Part shown: piece after piece, positions 53,973 through 62,468 of the stretch
Layout: each line of letters starts with the position of its first letter
How positions within the stretch are numbered: position 1 is the first letter of the stretch
Source of the DNA: Clostridium sp. Marseille-Q2269
GTDB taxonomy: Bacteria > Bacillota > Clostridia > Clostridiales > Clostridiaceae
Direction of reading: 5' to 3'
NCBI RefSeq assembly: GCF_943736985.1
Contig: NZ_CALSFS010000010.1
Location: 62,001 to 126,000, forward strand
Length of the DNA: 64,000 nucleotides
The notes under the pieces: model-generated
Told to the model about the DNA's origin: nothing
Seen by the model: the letters and a program-made list of their open reading frames with translations, nothing else
The model's database searches: none
Position numbers and translations under genes: made by a program

Positions 53973-55973
53973 TCAAATTTCTATTGCCATATTAAATCCT
54001 GCATGAACTGCACTATATACATTACCTATTTCTTTGCCATCTCCAATTACATAAACTTCTGTTTCTGGAATTGTATGTCTCAGTGTATCTATAGTTTTCC
54101 TACGCCTTTTCATTCCTAAAGCTAATAGAACTGTATCAGCCTCATATTCCTTCCATTGAAACTTAGAATTAATTGTCTTGATGCCTTTTTCGGTAATTTC
54201 TTCCAATTTAGTATTAGTTACAACTTTAACTCCATGTTTTTTTAGTAAAGATTCTAGGGAAAATCTATTAATTAATGAAGCTCCATTAAGTAAAGCCTCT
54301 GAACCTTGCATTTCTATTAAAGTAACTTCTTTGCCTTTCATAGCTAGACTAACTGCTGATTCTGCACCTGTCAGTCCACCACCAATTATTATAACGCTTT
54401 GTCCAACCTCTACTTTTCCACAATCTGCATCACCTGACCAATGAACATGACCCTTATGAATTCCTGGAATATTAGGAATAAGTGGTGTTGCACCAACAGC
54501 TAAAATTAATGCATCTGGATTTTCTAATTTTATAGTTTTCTCTGTAGCTTCTGTATTTAACTTTACTGTTGCTTTACTCTTTAAAGTTTGATTAACTATC
54601 CACTTTAAGTAATTTCTTAGATCTTTTTTAAATTCAAGATCTATAGCATAATTTAAACTACCACCTAATTTATCTTCTTTTTCAAAAAGAACAACTTCAT
54701 GTCCTCTTTCAATAGCAGTAAGTGCAGCTTGCATTCCAGCTGGTCCACCTCCAACTATTACTACCTTTTTCTTACTATCTGCCTTTGGAATTTTACCATT
54801 AGGATAATCTATTTCACGTCCATTTATTGGATTAACTGCACATCTAGTCTTTTTAAAAAAAGCTGAACGACCACAACATGTATTACAACGTAAGCATGGT
54901 CGTATATCATCTGTTTTTCCAAGAACAGTTTTCCTCATAAACTGAGGATCTGCTACAAAAGGTCTTGCCATTGCTACAAAATCAACTAATCCTCTTGATA
55001 ATATTTCTTCTGCATTATCTAAAGTCATTACCGAACCAACTGCAGTTACATATATATCGCTACCAACTGCTTTCTTAATTTCTTCCGCAAAATGTATATT
55101 TAACATATACGGTATATACATAGGTTGAATCATATATTGAATTGTAAATTGGTTAGGAAGCATACCAGCGGAAACATGTAGAATATCAATCTTATCTTTT
55201 ATTAATTTTACAAATTCAATTACTTCCTCAGTTTTCATGCCACCATGAACCAGTTCATCTGCACTAATTCTATATTCTATAATAAAATTTTCACCAACTC
55301 TTCTGCGCACAGCATCTAATAATTCAATACAGAACCGTGCTCTATTTTGAAAACTTCCCCCATATCTGTCTGTGCGTTTATTTACATAAGGAGATAAAAA
55401 CTGTGCCGGAAGCATGCCATGAGCTCCATGAATCATTACCATTTTAAAGCCACTATCTTTGCATCTACCAGCAGCATCTGCATAATCTTGAATAGTTTTA
55501 TTTATCAATGAAATATCCATTTCCTCAACTTCTCCTGGAGTCTTTCCTTGCAATTTTGAAAAATATTCATCAATTTCTGCTGGTTTTGAAGTGGAGCTTA
55601 CTGGTTTTAATCCTTTAGATGCTAGATTTATTGAATTAGCAAACCGTCCTCCATGATTTAGTTCTATAGAAATTAATGCTCCAAATTTTTGTACTTCATC
55701 TGCTAAATGATCTAGTCCCATCTTAACATTATCATTACCTAAATTAATTTGTCCTTCATGATCCATAGCATGTTCCCAGTTCACAGCAGAATCTCCTACT
55801 GTAACTATTGCTGCACTTCCCCTTGCAAAAGTTTTATAAAATTCTATAAGTTCCTTTGTAATCCATCCTTCTGGTGTGGCCATACAAGGTACCATTGGTG
55901 CTACTTCAATTCTATTTTTAAATTCTACACCTTTAATTATTATAGGTTCAAATACATGCTTATACTTCTTCAT
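53973..55973 (-). CDS. Old-Yellow-Enzyme type NADH:flavin ene-reductase (FMN, FAD, 4Fe-4S)
   Basis: 666 residues, like 2,4-dienoyl-CoA reductase, BaiCD and cinnamate-type reductases. The FMN TIM barrel (about 1-350) includes the HGAHGMLPAQFLSPYVNKRTDRYGGS motif, where the proton donor sits. The 4Fe-4S cysteines are CLRCNTCCGRSAFFKKTRC. The FAD/NAD domain starts at VVIVGGGPAGMQAALTAIERG, with an inner VIIIGGGLTGAESAVSLA. It reduces activated C=C bonds anaerobically. Grouped with a PhlG-like hydrolase and a flavodoxin-fold reductase, a plant phenolic or flavonoid is a plausible substrate. GGGTGTATTTTTT precedes the ATG. Confidence 0.88.
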   Translation of the reverse strand: MKKYKHVFEPIIIKGVEFKNRIEVAPMVPCMATPEGWITKELIEFYKTFARGSAAIVTVGDSAVNWEHAMDHEGQINLGNDNVKMGLDHLADEVQKFGALISIELNHGGRFANSINLASKGLKPVSSTSKPAEIDEYFSKLQGKTPGEVEEMDISLINKTIQDYADAAGRCKDSGFKMVMIHGAHGMLPAQFLSPYVNKRTDRYGGSFQNRARFCIELLDAVRRRVGENFIIEYRISADELVHGGMKTEEVIEFVKLIKDKIDILHVSAGMLPNQFTIQYMIQPMYIPYMLNIHFAEEIKKAVGSDIYVTAVGSVMTLDNAEEILSRGLVDFVAMARPFVADPQFMRKTVLGKTDDIRPCLRCNTCCGRSAFFKKTRCAVNPINGREIDYPNGKIPKADSKKKVVIVGGGPAGMQAALTAIERGHEVVLFEKEDKLGGSLNYAIDLEFKKDLRNYLKWIVNQTLKSKATVKLNTEATEKTIKLENPDALILAVGATPLIPNIPGIHKGHVHWSGDADCGKVEVGQSVIIIGGGLTGAESAVSLAMKGKEVTLIEMQGSEALLNGASLINRFSLESLLKKHGVKVVTNTKLEEITEKGIKTINSKFQWKEYEADTVLLALGMKRRRKTIDTLRHTIPETEVYVIGDGKEIGNVYSAVHAGFNMAIEI

Positions 55974-56087
55974 AAAAAATACACCCCTAATATTTATACT
56001 ATAATTTAAAGCATGCTATATAAGTTTTTTAAGTAAACCTATATGGTATGTTTTAAAATTCAAATAGATAATTATAATACTATGATT

Positions 56088-57041
56088 TTATTTTTTTATT
56101 TCGATACCTGGAAATTTTAATTCTTTATATTTAGCAAACTTTTCTTTAACAATAGCTAAATTTTCTTCTGTATAAAATCCACCTTGTGTATGCTCAATTT
56201 CTCTTAAATGCTTTTCTCTTCCCTCTACAGATGTACGATCACGACTTAAACCATCTTCCTGAATCACAAACTTCCACTTGCCATCTTCTGTCTTTTCTAA
56301 ATTTCCACCTGCACCACATACTTGACATTCAACTGGGAAACGTACACCATCCCATTGCATTTCTCCCAAAATTAACGCATTAGAATGGCAATGTGGGCAC
56401 CATCCCATATTCTCTTCTCCCATCCATGCTCTTTCTTTAGCTGGAGTATTTAATGATTTCATAATGTTTTCTCCCATTTTATGAGCACGCTGAATCATGT
56501 CATCATGTAATAAGCATTGTTTTGGTGCTGGTACTCTAGTTGCTAAATACATGTCTACTACTTTAAAATCATTTGTAAAACAGGTAGCTTGTATACTTTC
56601 TAAAGCCATTGATTGCCATGAACGAGTAGAACCACCAACTGAAATTAATCCAGCAACTCTATCTTTATGTTCAATTGCTCCAATTAATTCTAAAAATGCT
56701 GACTCATATGCTAAATTTCTATGCATAAATTTTAAATATGTGGCTGTTGCCGTTAAATCATATGTAGGCGCTGATACAATTAAGGCATCTACATTTAACA
56801 TTACTTTCATGATTTCTTCTTTATCATCTTTTTTACTTAGTGTACATCCAACATTTTTCCCATTAATCATCCCCTGTGTGCAAGCTGTACAACCTGAACA
56901 TTCCATGATATTATAATCTCTTAAATTAATCATCCTTACATGTGCACCTTGTTCTTCACATGCAAGTAATGCCTCTTTCAATAAAATTTCCGAATTTGAA
57001 TCCTTTCTTCCTGCTGTAATACCTAATACTGTAAAACTCAT
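56088..57041 (-). CDS. Flavodoxin-fold NAD(P)H-dependent FMN oxidoreductase
   Basis: 317 residues. Residues 1-200 form a flavodoxin-like domain: LGITAGRKDSNSEILLKEAL for FMN phosphate, MECSGCTACTQG, and VSAPTYDLTATATYLKFMHR. The C-terminal part has two CxxC pairs (CPHCHS, CQVCG), a zinc-ribbon-like region, then a helical tail. It heads the minus-strand trio with the ene-reductase and PhlG-like gene, so it may act on the same compound rather than just recycle flavin. AAAGGAGATGACAGT precedes the ATG. Confidence 0.82.
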   Translation of the reverse strand: MSFTVLGITAGRKDSNSEILLKEALLACEEQGAHVRMINLRDYNIMECSGCTACTQGMINGKNVGCTLSKKDDKEEIMKVMLNVDALIVSAPTYDLTATATYLKFMHRNLAYESAFLELIGAIEHKDRVAGLISVGGSTRSWQSMALESIQATCFTNDFKVVDMYLATRVPAPKQCLLHDDMIQRAHKMGENIMKSLNTPAKERAWMGEENMGWCPHCHSNALILGEMQWDGVRFPVECQVCGAGGNLEKTEDGKWKFVIQEDGLSRDRTSVEGREKHLREIEHTQGGFYTEENLAIVKEKFAKYKELKFPGIEIKK

Positions 57042-57247
57042 ACTGTCATCTCCTTTTCATAATGTTAATATGTCTGTATTTTATTATTTTTTAATAAAAC
57101 ATAAATTTCTGCTTACAGAAACAAATGAATTAGTATAATATTAACATGTATAGAAATGCCATTCATCCAAAATAAGTTTTAAAATATTAACTTGAAATAT
57201 ATAATATTTAGACATTTTTATAATTATAATAAAGTAAGGAGAAGCCT

Positions 57248-58501
57248 ATGCAGAAGAAATATGATTTATATAAAAAGAAATATGAACTTTATGATAGTTT
57301 ATTCACTAAAAGTACTGTAGATGAAATTGTTAATACATCTGAGAATTTTTTAGATAATCCCATTTTCATTTTAGATACAAGCTATCGTATTATTGCCAGA
57401 TCCAACCTTGCAAAGACTGAAAATTCAAGTGTTGAATCACATAACGGAGAAAATTATCTTCTATCAAATACTATTAAATTGATGAAAAAAGATAAATGCA
57501 TGGATACTATTTATAAAACAAATACTGCTTTCTTTCATTATTCTAATGAAAATTTAATCTTTTGTTCAATTAGAGTTAATTGTATCACCATTGCATATAT
57601 AACTATTTTGCAAAGCAAATGTACCTTTCAAAAAGAAGATCTAGATTTAACAAATATATTATCCAAAGTGCTTTCTATACAAATGCAGAAAGAGAACCTA
57701 TTTATAAGTAACTCTGGATTAGATGAAGAATACTATTTAATGGATTTATTATTAAATGGTTTAGATAGTATCAGTTACGCCAAAGAACGTTTAGCTCGTA
57801 GTAATTTTATCTTAAATAAAAATCTAGTAATACTTTCAATACCATTTAAACAAAAATACAAAGATTATAGACATAACTTTGCATTAAAGCAATTAATTCA
57901 ATCTGTAAAAACCATATTTAAAAATTGTATTTCAGCATATTATTCTGATAAAATTATTTTTCTTATTAGCAGCAAAGATGAGTATATTATTTATGACAAT
58001 AGAAAAAAAGATTTATTAGAATTTTTAAATTTAAATAATTTGAAATGTGGGGTCAGTATTGTTTTTCAAAACTTATTGGATATACAAGACTTTTTTAATC
58101 AATCAGTGCATGCCTTACAATTATCAATATATATGAAAATAAGTAACAGACTTAATTTTTTTGAAAATTATATAGAATATTACTTATTTTATATAGCTAC
58201 ACATCCAACCAATGATTTATATAAACTAAATTTAATAAATTTAGTTCATCCTTGGATTAAAAAACTTATAAAATTTGATAATGAGAATAATACCCAATTA
58301 TTTGAAACTCTAAAAACTTATCTAAAAAATGATAGAAATGCTAATAATACTTCCAAACAACTGCATATACATAGAAGTACTTTCTTTTATCGTTTTAATA
58401 AAATAAAGAGTTTGATTAATATGCCTTTAGAAGATAATAATAATCTATCTAAATTAGAGTTATCATTTAAGATTTTAAATTATAATGCATTACTTAAATA
58501 G
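57248..58501 (+). CDS. PucR-type HTH regulator of the phenolic locus
   Basis: 417 residues. The N-terminal region (about 1-150) resembles a GAF-like ligand sensor (FLDNPIFILDTSYRIIARS). The C-terminus ends in a PucR/CdaR-type HTH (LKTYLKNDRNANNTSKQLHIHRSTFFYRFNKIKSLI). It is divergent from the reductase/hydrolase trio, sharing a 206-base promoter region, and so probably activates it when the substrate is present. AAGGAGAAGCCT precedes the ATG. A long-range GCATCATACT/AGTATGATGC pairing (58511-58589) may end the transcript. Confidence 0.85.
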   Translation: MQKKYDLYKKKYELYDSLFTKSTVDEIVNTSENFLDNPIFILDTSYRIIARSNLAKTENSSVESHNGENYLLSNTIKLMKKDKCMDTIYKTNTAFFHYSNENLIFCSIRVNCITIAYITILQSKCTFQKEDLDLTNILSKVLSIQMQKENLFISNSGLDEEYYLMDLLLNGLDSISYAKERLARSNFILNKNLVILSIPFKQKYKDYRHNFALKQLIQSVKTIFKNCISAYYSDKIIFLISSKDEYIIYDNRKKDLLEFLNLNNLKCGVSIVFQNLLDIQDFFNQSVHALQLSIYMKISNRLNFFENYIEYYLFYIATHPTNDLYKLNLINLVHPWIKKLIKFDNENNTQLFETLKTYLKNDRNANNTSKQLHIHRSTFFYRFNKIKSLINMPLEDNNNLSKLELSFKILNYNALLK

Positions 58502-58700
58502 AAAAATAGTGCATCATACTATCTTATATGTACTATGAACATAATATTAACCCATTATTTATATGTTTAACTAAAAACAAGTATGATGCTTATATATCCT
58601 ATTTATTTCATTAATTTAATTATTTTTTTCTTAACACCATAATAGCTGAAGTTCATTTTTATTTTCTGTACTTTAAATTATAGATTATTACTATCTATTG

Positions 58701-59531
58701 CTATCTAAATTTACATTTTATTCTTTCTGTTATAGTATCATCAGAAATATTTAACATACTGTCTATAATCTCAGTTTTAAATGATCCTGTCCCCTTAGCA
58801 TGCTGAGAAAGCTCGCCACATATCCCCATAAGAATTGTAGCGAGAATAGTCCCTTCTAGTATATCATGAGAAGATATATAAGTTGCTATAATGGCCGTAA
58901 GCATGCATCCTGTACCCGTTATCATTGAAAGCATTTCACATCCATTTGTTATTAAATATGTATTAAAACCATCTGTTACTATATCTGTTTGTCCTGTTGC
59001 TACAATAATAGCACCTGTTTTCAATGACAACTCCTTCATCATTTCTATATTTTCATCAATATTTTTTTCTGTTGCAATATCAGATATACCAACATCAATG
59101 CCTATTGCGTTACTTTTTATATTACAAATTGCTTTTATCTCAGACATATTCCCTTTGATCACATTGGGCTTGCATTCTAAAATAATTTTTTTTGCATACT
59201 CTAGTCTAAGCCTACTACATCCAACGCCTACAACATCAATTATTTGTGGAATTTTATTTTCAAATGCTACTTTACCAGAAATCAGCATAGATTTCATTCT
59301 ATTATCTGTTATATTACCAAGATTAATACCCAGTGCTTTAGAAACGCCAGTAATTTCACAAACCTCTAATTGATGTTCTGCCATAATAGGTTTACCACCA
59401 ACTGCTAAAATCATATTTGCGCAATCATTCATTGAAATGGGATTTGTAATATAATGTATAAGAGGTTTTTTAAATTTAACATCCTGTTTTATTTGTAATA
59501 ACTTCTTCATTGTTATTTCTTGGTTTATCAT
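58701..59531 (-). CDS. thiM: Hydroxyethylthiazole kinase
   Basis: About 276 residues; phosphorylates the thiazole alcohol HET for thiamin salvage. Typical motifs are PLIHYITNPISMNDCANMILAVGGKPIMAE, VVGVGCSRLR, VIKGNMSEIKAI, IVATGQTDIVTDG and MITGTGCMLTAIIATY, the ATP-site glycines. It overlaps the end of thiW by about 55 bases in another frame, so translation is coupled. ATG at 59531 (GGGGG nine bases upstream) is taken; one at 59510 is also possible. Confidence 0.93.
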   Translation of the reverse strand: MINQEITMKKLLQIKQDVKFKKPLIHYITNPISMNDCANMILAVGGKPIMAEHQLEVCEITGVSKALGINLGNITDNRMKSMLISGKVAFENKIPQIIDVVGVGCSRLRLEYAKKIILECKPNVIKGNMSEIKAICNIKSNAIGIDVGISDIATEKNIDENIEMMKELSLKTGAIIVATGQTDIVTDGFNTYLITNGCEMLSMITGTGCMLTAIIATYISSHDILEGTILATILMGICGELSQHAKGTGSFKTEIIDSMLNISDDTITERIKCKFR

Positions 59532-60045
59532 AAACTCTAGCCCCCAACCTTATTTGAATTTTTTTAAGTATACCTCTTCTTTTTAATTCGACTAAAAAAA
59601 TAAATGCAATTATTCCTCCTATAAGCGTTCCCATAATAAATGAAGGAACATAAAACATCCATGTAAGTCCTGTTCTTCCCCATATAAATGTCATAATAGG
59701 GTATGAAAGTATAGCTCCTATGACTCCTGTTCCTATAATTTCACCTATAATAGCACATATCAAGATTCCTTTAGACAATCTGTATAAAATTCCAGATAAA
59801 ACTGCTCCAAAAATTGCTCCAGTCAAAGCTAAAGGTGGAATTCCCATAAAAAACATTCTTATCACACCTATCAATGTGGCACAAATCAACGAATACCAAG
59901 GGCCAAGAAGTACGGAGCATACAATATTTATAAAATGAGCCATAGGACACATTCCTTCAATTCTGAGAATTGGTGAAATCACAACCCCCATTGCCACCAT
60001 CATTGCTAGCATAAGTTTTTTTAATAATTTTGAGTTTTTTTCCAT
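59476..60045 (-). CDS. thiW: Thiazole ECF transporter substrate-binding protein
   Basis: 189 residues with five or six hydrophobic segments, matching ThiW, the membrane S-component that captures the thiazole moiety of thiamin for ECF uptake. The core VISPILRIEGMCPMAHFINIVCSVLLGPWYSLICATLIGVIRMFFMGIPPLALTG is characteristic. It stands just upstream of, and overlaps, thiM, so uptake and phosphorylation of thiazole are linked, and it lies behind TPP-responsive leader RNA. GGAGGTATTTTTATT precedes the ATG. The ECF energising module must be encoded elsewhere. Confidence 0.93.
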   Translation of the reverse strand: MEKNSKLLKKLMLAMMVAMGVVISPILRIEGMCPMAHFINIVCSVLLGPWYSLICATLIGVIRMFFMGIPPLALTGAIFGAVLSGILYRLSKGILICAIIGEIIGTGVIGAILSYPIMTFIWGRTGLTWMFYVPSFIMGTLIGGIIAFIFLVELKRRGILKKIQIRLGARVYDKPRNNNEEVITNKTGC

Positions 60046-60138
60046 AATAAAAATACCTCCTAATAATATTTAACTCCCTAATATATCATATAGGAGATAA
60101 ATGTTATTATTGAGGTATACTCTTATATACTCTTAGCA

Positions 60139-60240
60139 TAACCAAATAGCAATCCCATATATGATATAATCCATATTGGTCGGTCGAAGCTCAAAAGCTT
60201 CCTCTCACCTTGAAACACAAGTTCCCTCGCTATTTAGTTG
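60139..60240 (-). ncRNA. Second, divergent TPP-like element
   Basis: On the minus strand GTGAGAGGAAGC...GCTTCGACC closely copies the P2/P3 arm of the canonical aptamer 130 bases upstream. The key CTGAGA is GTGAGA, and the 3' half carries an extra stretch around ATATGGATTATATCATATATGG. A closing helix AAATAGC/GCTATTT (60139-60150 with 60229-60240) is visible. It may be a decayed duplicate, or an RNA with altered ligand specificity. Confidence 0.6.
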
Positions 60241-60307
60241 TTTTGTTAATATAAACAAAGGGCGCTCCCCCATTGCTTATGAAACATATACTATTTAAAA
60301 TAAAAAT

Positions 60308-60334
60308 GAGATATACCAAACTAAGGCATATCTC
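60308..60334 (-). terminator. Terminator of the canonical TPP riboswitch
   Basis: GAGATATGCC and GGTATATCTC (60308-60317 with 60325-60334) form a ten-base stem with one G-U pair, followed by a T-rich tail on the minus strand. It is the expression platform of the upstream TPP aptamer. Confidence 0.85.
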
Positions 60335-60370
60335 TTTATACTCATAAAATATATAAATAGTATAAAATAT

Positions 60371-60451
60371 TTCCTTACGTCGGCATTACCCGAATCAAGT
60401 TATAGGTCGAAGCATAAGCTTCCTCTCAGCCTGATATACAAGCTCCCTTTT
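60371..60451 (-). promoter_or_regulatory. TPP riboswitch aptamer
   Basis: The minus strand reads GGGAGC, then CAGGCTGAGAGGAAGC, GCTTCGACCTATAACTTGAT and TCGGGTAATGCCGACGTAAGGA. These are the invariant CUGAGA and GGAUAAU-type elements of the thiamin pyrophosphate aptamer. It controls thiW-thiM through the following terminator. TPP binding should stop transcription. Confidence 0.96.
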
Positions 60452-60836
60452 AAAAAAATTATATCATATTATTTTACTGGACTCAATAAAATCTTTTATT
60501 AAATCATAGTAAAAACTTATATACATAAATATTAATTAATATTTTATTTTATGCTTCATCACCTCACTTAATAATATTACTTAACTACACATTACTATTA
60601 TGTTTCAACATTTATTTTCTAATATTATCATTACTTATTTTCATTTTATATCTTTATAAAATTTATCCAAATAATTTTATTTATTAGTATTCTCTGCTTT
60701 ATAATATAATCTTTCCATATGTAATACTTATGATACTCTGTTCTATACCTTTTTAGTTTATTATTTTCAGTAAAAAATTTAATTGTTTTTGATCATATTA
60801 GGATTTTTATAAATATTTGATTTTTATATAACATAT
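60452..60836. other. AT-rich spacer upstream of the TPP leader
   Basis: Apart from the presumed promoter for the riboswitch transcript, I see nothing in these roughly 385 bases: no coding potential, repeat or RNA motif. They separate the thiamin leader from the deacetylase pseudogene's terminator. Confidence 0.4.
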
Positions 60837-60871
60837 AAAAGATCCCATTGCCAATATCAATGGGATCTTTT
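60837..60871 (-). terminator. Terminator of the deacetylase pseudogene
   Basis: AAAAGATCCCATTG pairs perfectly with CAATGGGATCTTTT (60837-60850, 60858-60871) across a seven-base loop, with T tracts on either strand. Confidence 0.85.
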
Positions 60872-60986
60872 TAAAAAATAAGGAGGTCTCTAACTATACC
60901 CAGTTTATGGGAATCTTTATATTTAATATTCTATAAGAATTTAAATATTCCTTCTTAAAATCTCTAAATAAATATTTTTTTAAAAT

Positions 60987-61720
60987 TTATTTATTTTTTA
61001 ATGGAAAATAACATTCAGGTGTTTCATCATTAATAGTCTTAAACTCATAACCTTTATCTTTATAGAATTTTATTATATCAGGTAAAACTTTACAAGTATT
61101 TTTTTTCATATAATCACAGTGCACAAGTAATATTATAGGTTCAGATTTTTTATTAATCTCTGTAGCTTTTTTAAATATTTTGTTAGGTGACATCTTTGGT
61201 TTTATACCATCTTGTGAGTCAACATTCCAATAATATACCTTAAAACTTTTTTCTCTAATTGACTTTTAAATTCTTTATTCAACCTCTTTACACTACCCCC
61301 TGGGAATCTAATTATATTTGTATTAACACCTGTTACTTTATGAATTTCTTCCTGACATCTTAACATTTCATCTATAAATACCTCATTACTAGAATATATT
61401 TTTTTGAAATCATGAGTATAAGTATGCAATCCCATACTGTGTTCTTCATTTTGTATTCTTTTTATAGTATCTTCTTATCCTTTAATTTGATTTGCTATGA
61501 TAAAAAAGTTGCTTTCACATTGTATTTTTTTAATGTATCTAGTACCTTATTAGTATTTTCACTAGGGCCATCATCAAAAGTTAAATATATTACATTATGT
61601 TCTTCTGAATGATTTTTATTAGTTACTTTATTATCAAAAGCATATACACAAATACTTGATATACATAGTAATAAAACTAAACTAATACTAAATTTAATGC
61701 TTTTTTTATATTTTTATAAT
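60987..61720 (-). pseudogene. Polysaccharide deacetylase (NodB-type), multiply broken
   Basis: Read across frames this was a secreted NodB-family deacetylase. It has a signal peptide (LVLLLCISSICVYA), the first motif TFDDGPSENT, the zinc motif GLHTYTHDF, RFPGGS, and the C-terminal LLVHCDY. Four lesions are visible: no start codon before the signal peptide, a frameshift in the A/T run near 61500, a stop codon at 61475-61477, and another frameshift near 61258. Any two would abolish function, so this is a true pseudogene rather than a sequencing slip. Intact relatives remove acetyl groups from peptidoglycan or chitin-like polymers. Confidence 0.88.
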
Positions 61721-61796
61721 TCTCTAATTGTATTATAGGAATATATATATTTTAGATGTTGAAAATCATTTCTTATTATAAAATCCTTCTTTCTAA

Positions 61797-62468
61797 TTAT
61801 TTTTTATATATATAGTTATACTCTGGTCTTCCCACATTACCATAAACAGGAGTTACTTTTACTCTATTTATATTTTCTAAATAATCCATATATTTTTTCA
61901 CTGTAACATTACTAATGTCTGTTTCACAAGATATTTCTCTAATAGTCCAAGTTTTACATTCTTTTCCTTCTAAAACTTTAGCTATTTTTTCTAAAGTTCT
62001 CTTTTGCAGTCCTTTAGGAAGATGTAATTTTTCTTGATTTTCAAGACAGGATATATTATCTATTTCCTTTTGCTTAAATTCATCACTCTTTGCTAAAACT
62101 TCCTCTATAGACATATATTTTTTTATAGCTTCACTAAATCTATCAAACTCGAAAGGTTTTACTAAATAATCTATTGCACCATAAGCAAAAGCTGTTTTAA
62201 TTTCATTTCTACTATTTGCTGCAGTTACCATAATAATATCTACAATGTACCCTTTTGCTCTTAAACTCTTTAATATATCTAATCCACTTTTTTTAGGTAA
62301 ATAAACATCCAAAATAATTAAGTCTACATGTTCTTTATCTAGTACATCAATTATTTTCTCTTCTTCTGTAACACATCCTAAATAATTTAATCCTTTTATC
62401 AAATTTACATAACTTTTATTTATTAAAGCGACCATAGGATCATCTTCTACTATAAGAACATTTTTCAT
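61797..62468 (-). CDS. CitB/DcuR-type response regulator
   Basis: 223 residues. The receiver (about 1-120) has acidic pocket EDD, phospho-acceptor in LIILDVYLPKKSG, TAANSRNEIKTAF and the Lys of VKPFEF. A C-terminal HTH (CKTWTIREISCETDISNVTVKKYMDYLENIN) is like that of CitB, DcuR and MalR regulators of dicarboxylate use. It overlaps the kinase gene's stop by one base, so they are coupled. GGAGGAAAGATA precedes the ATG. Target genes are not in the window. Confidence 0.9.
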   Translation of the reverse strand: MKNVLIVEDDPMVALINKSYVNLIKGLNYLGCVTEEEKIIDVLDKEHVDLIILDVYLPKKSGLDILKSLRAKGYIVDIIMVTAANSRNEIKTAFAYGAIDYLVKPFEFDRFSEAIKKYMSIEEVLAKSDEFKQKEIDNISCLENQEKLHLPKGLQKRTLEKIAKVLEGKECKTWTIREISCETDISNVTVKKYMDYLENINRVKVTPVYGNVGRPEYNYIYKK

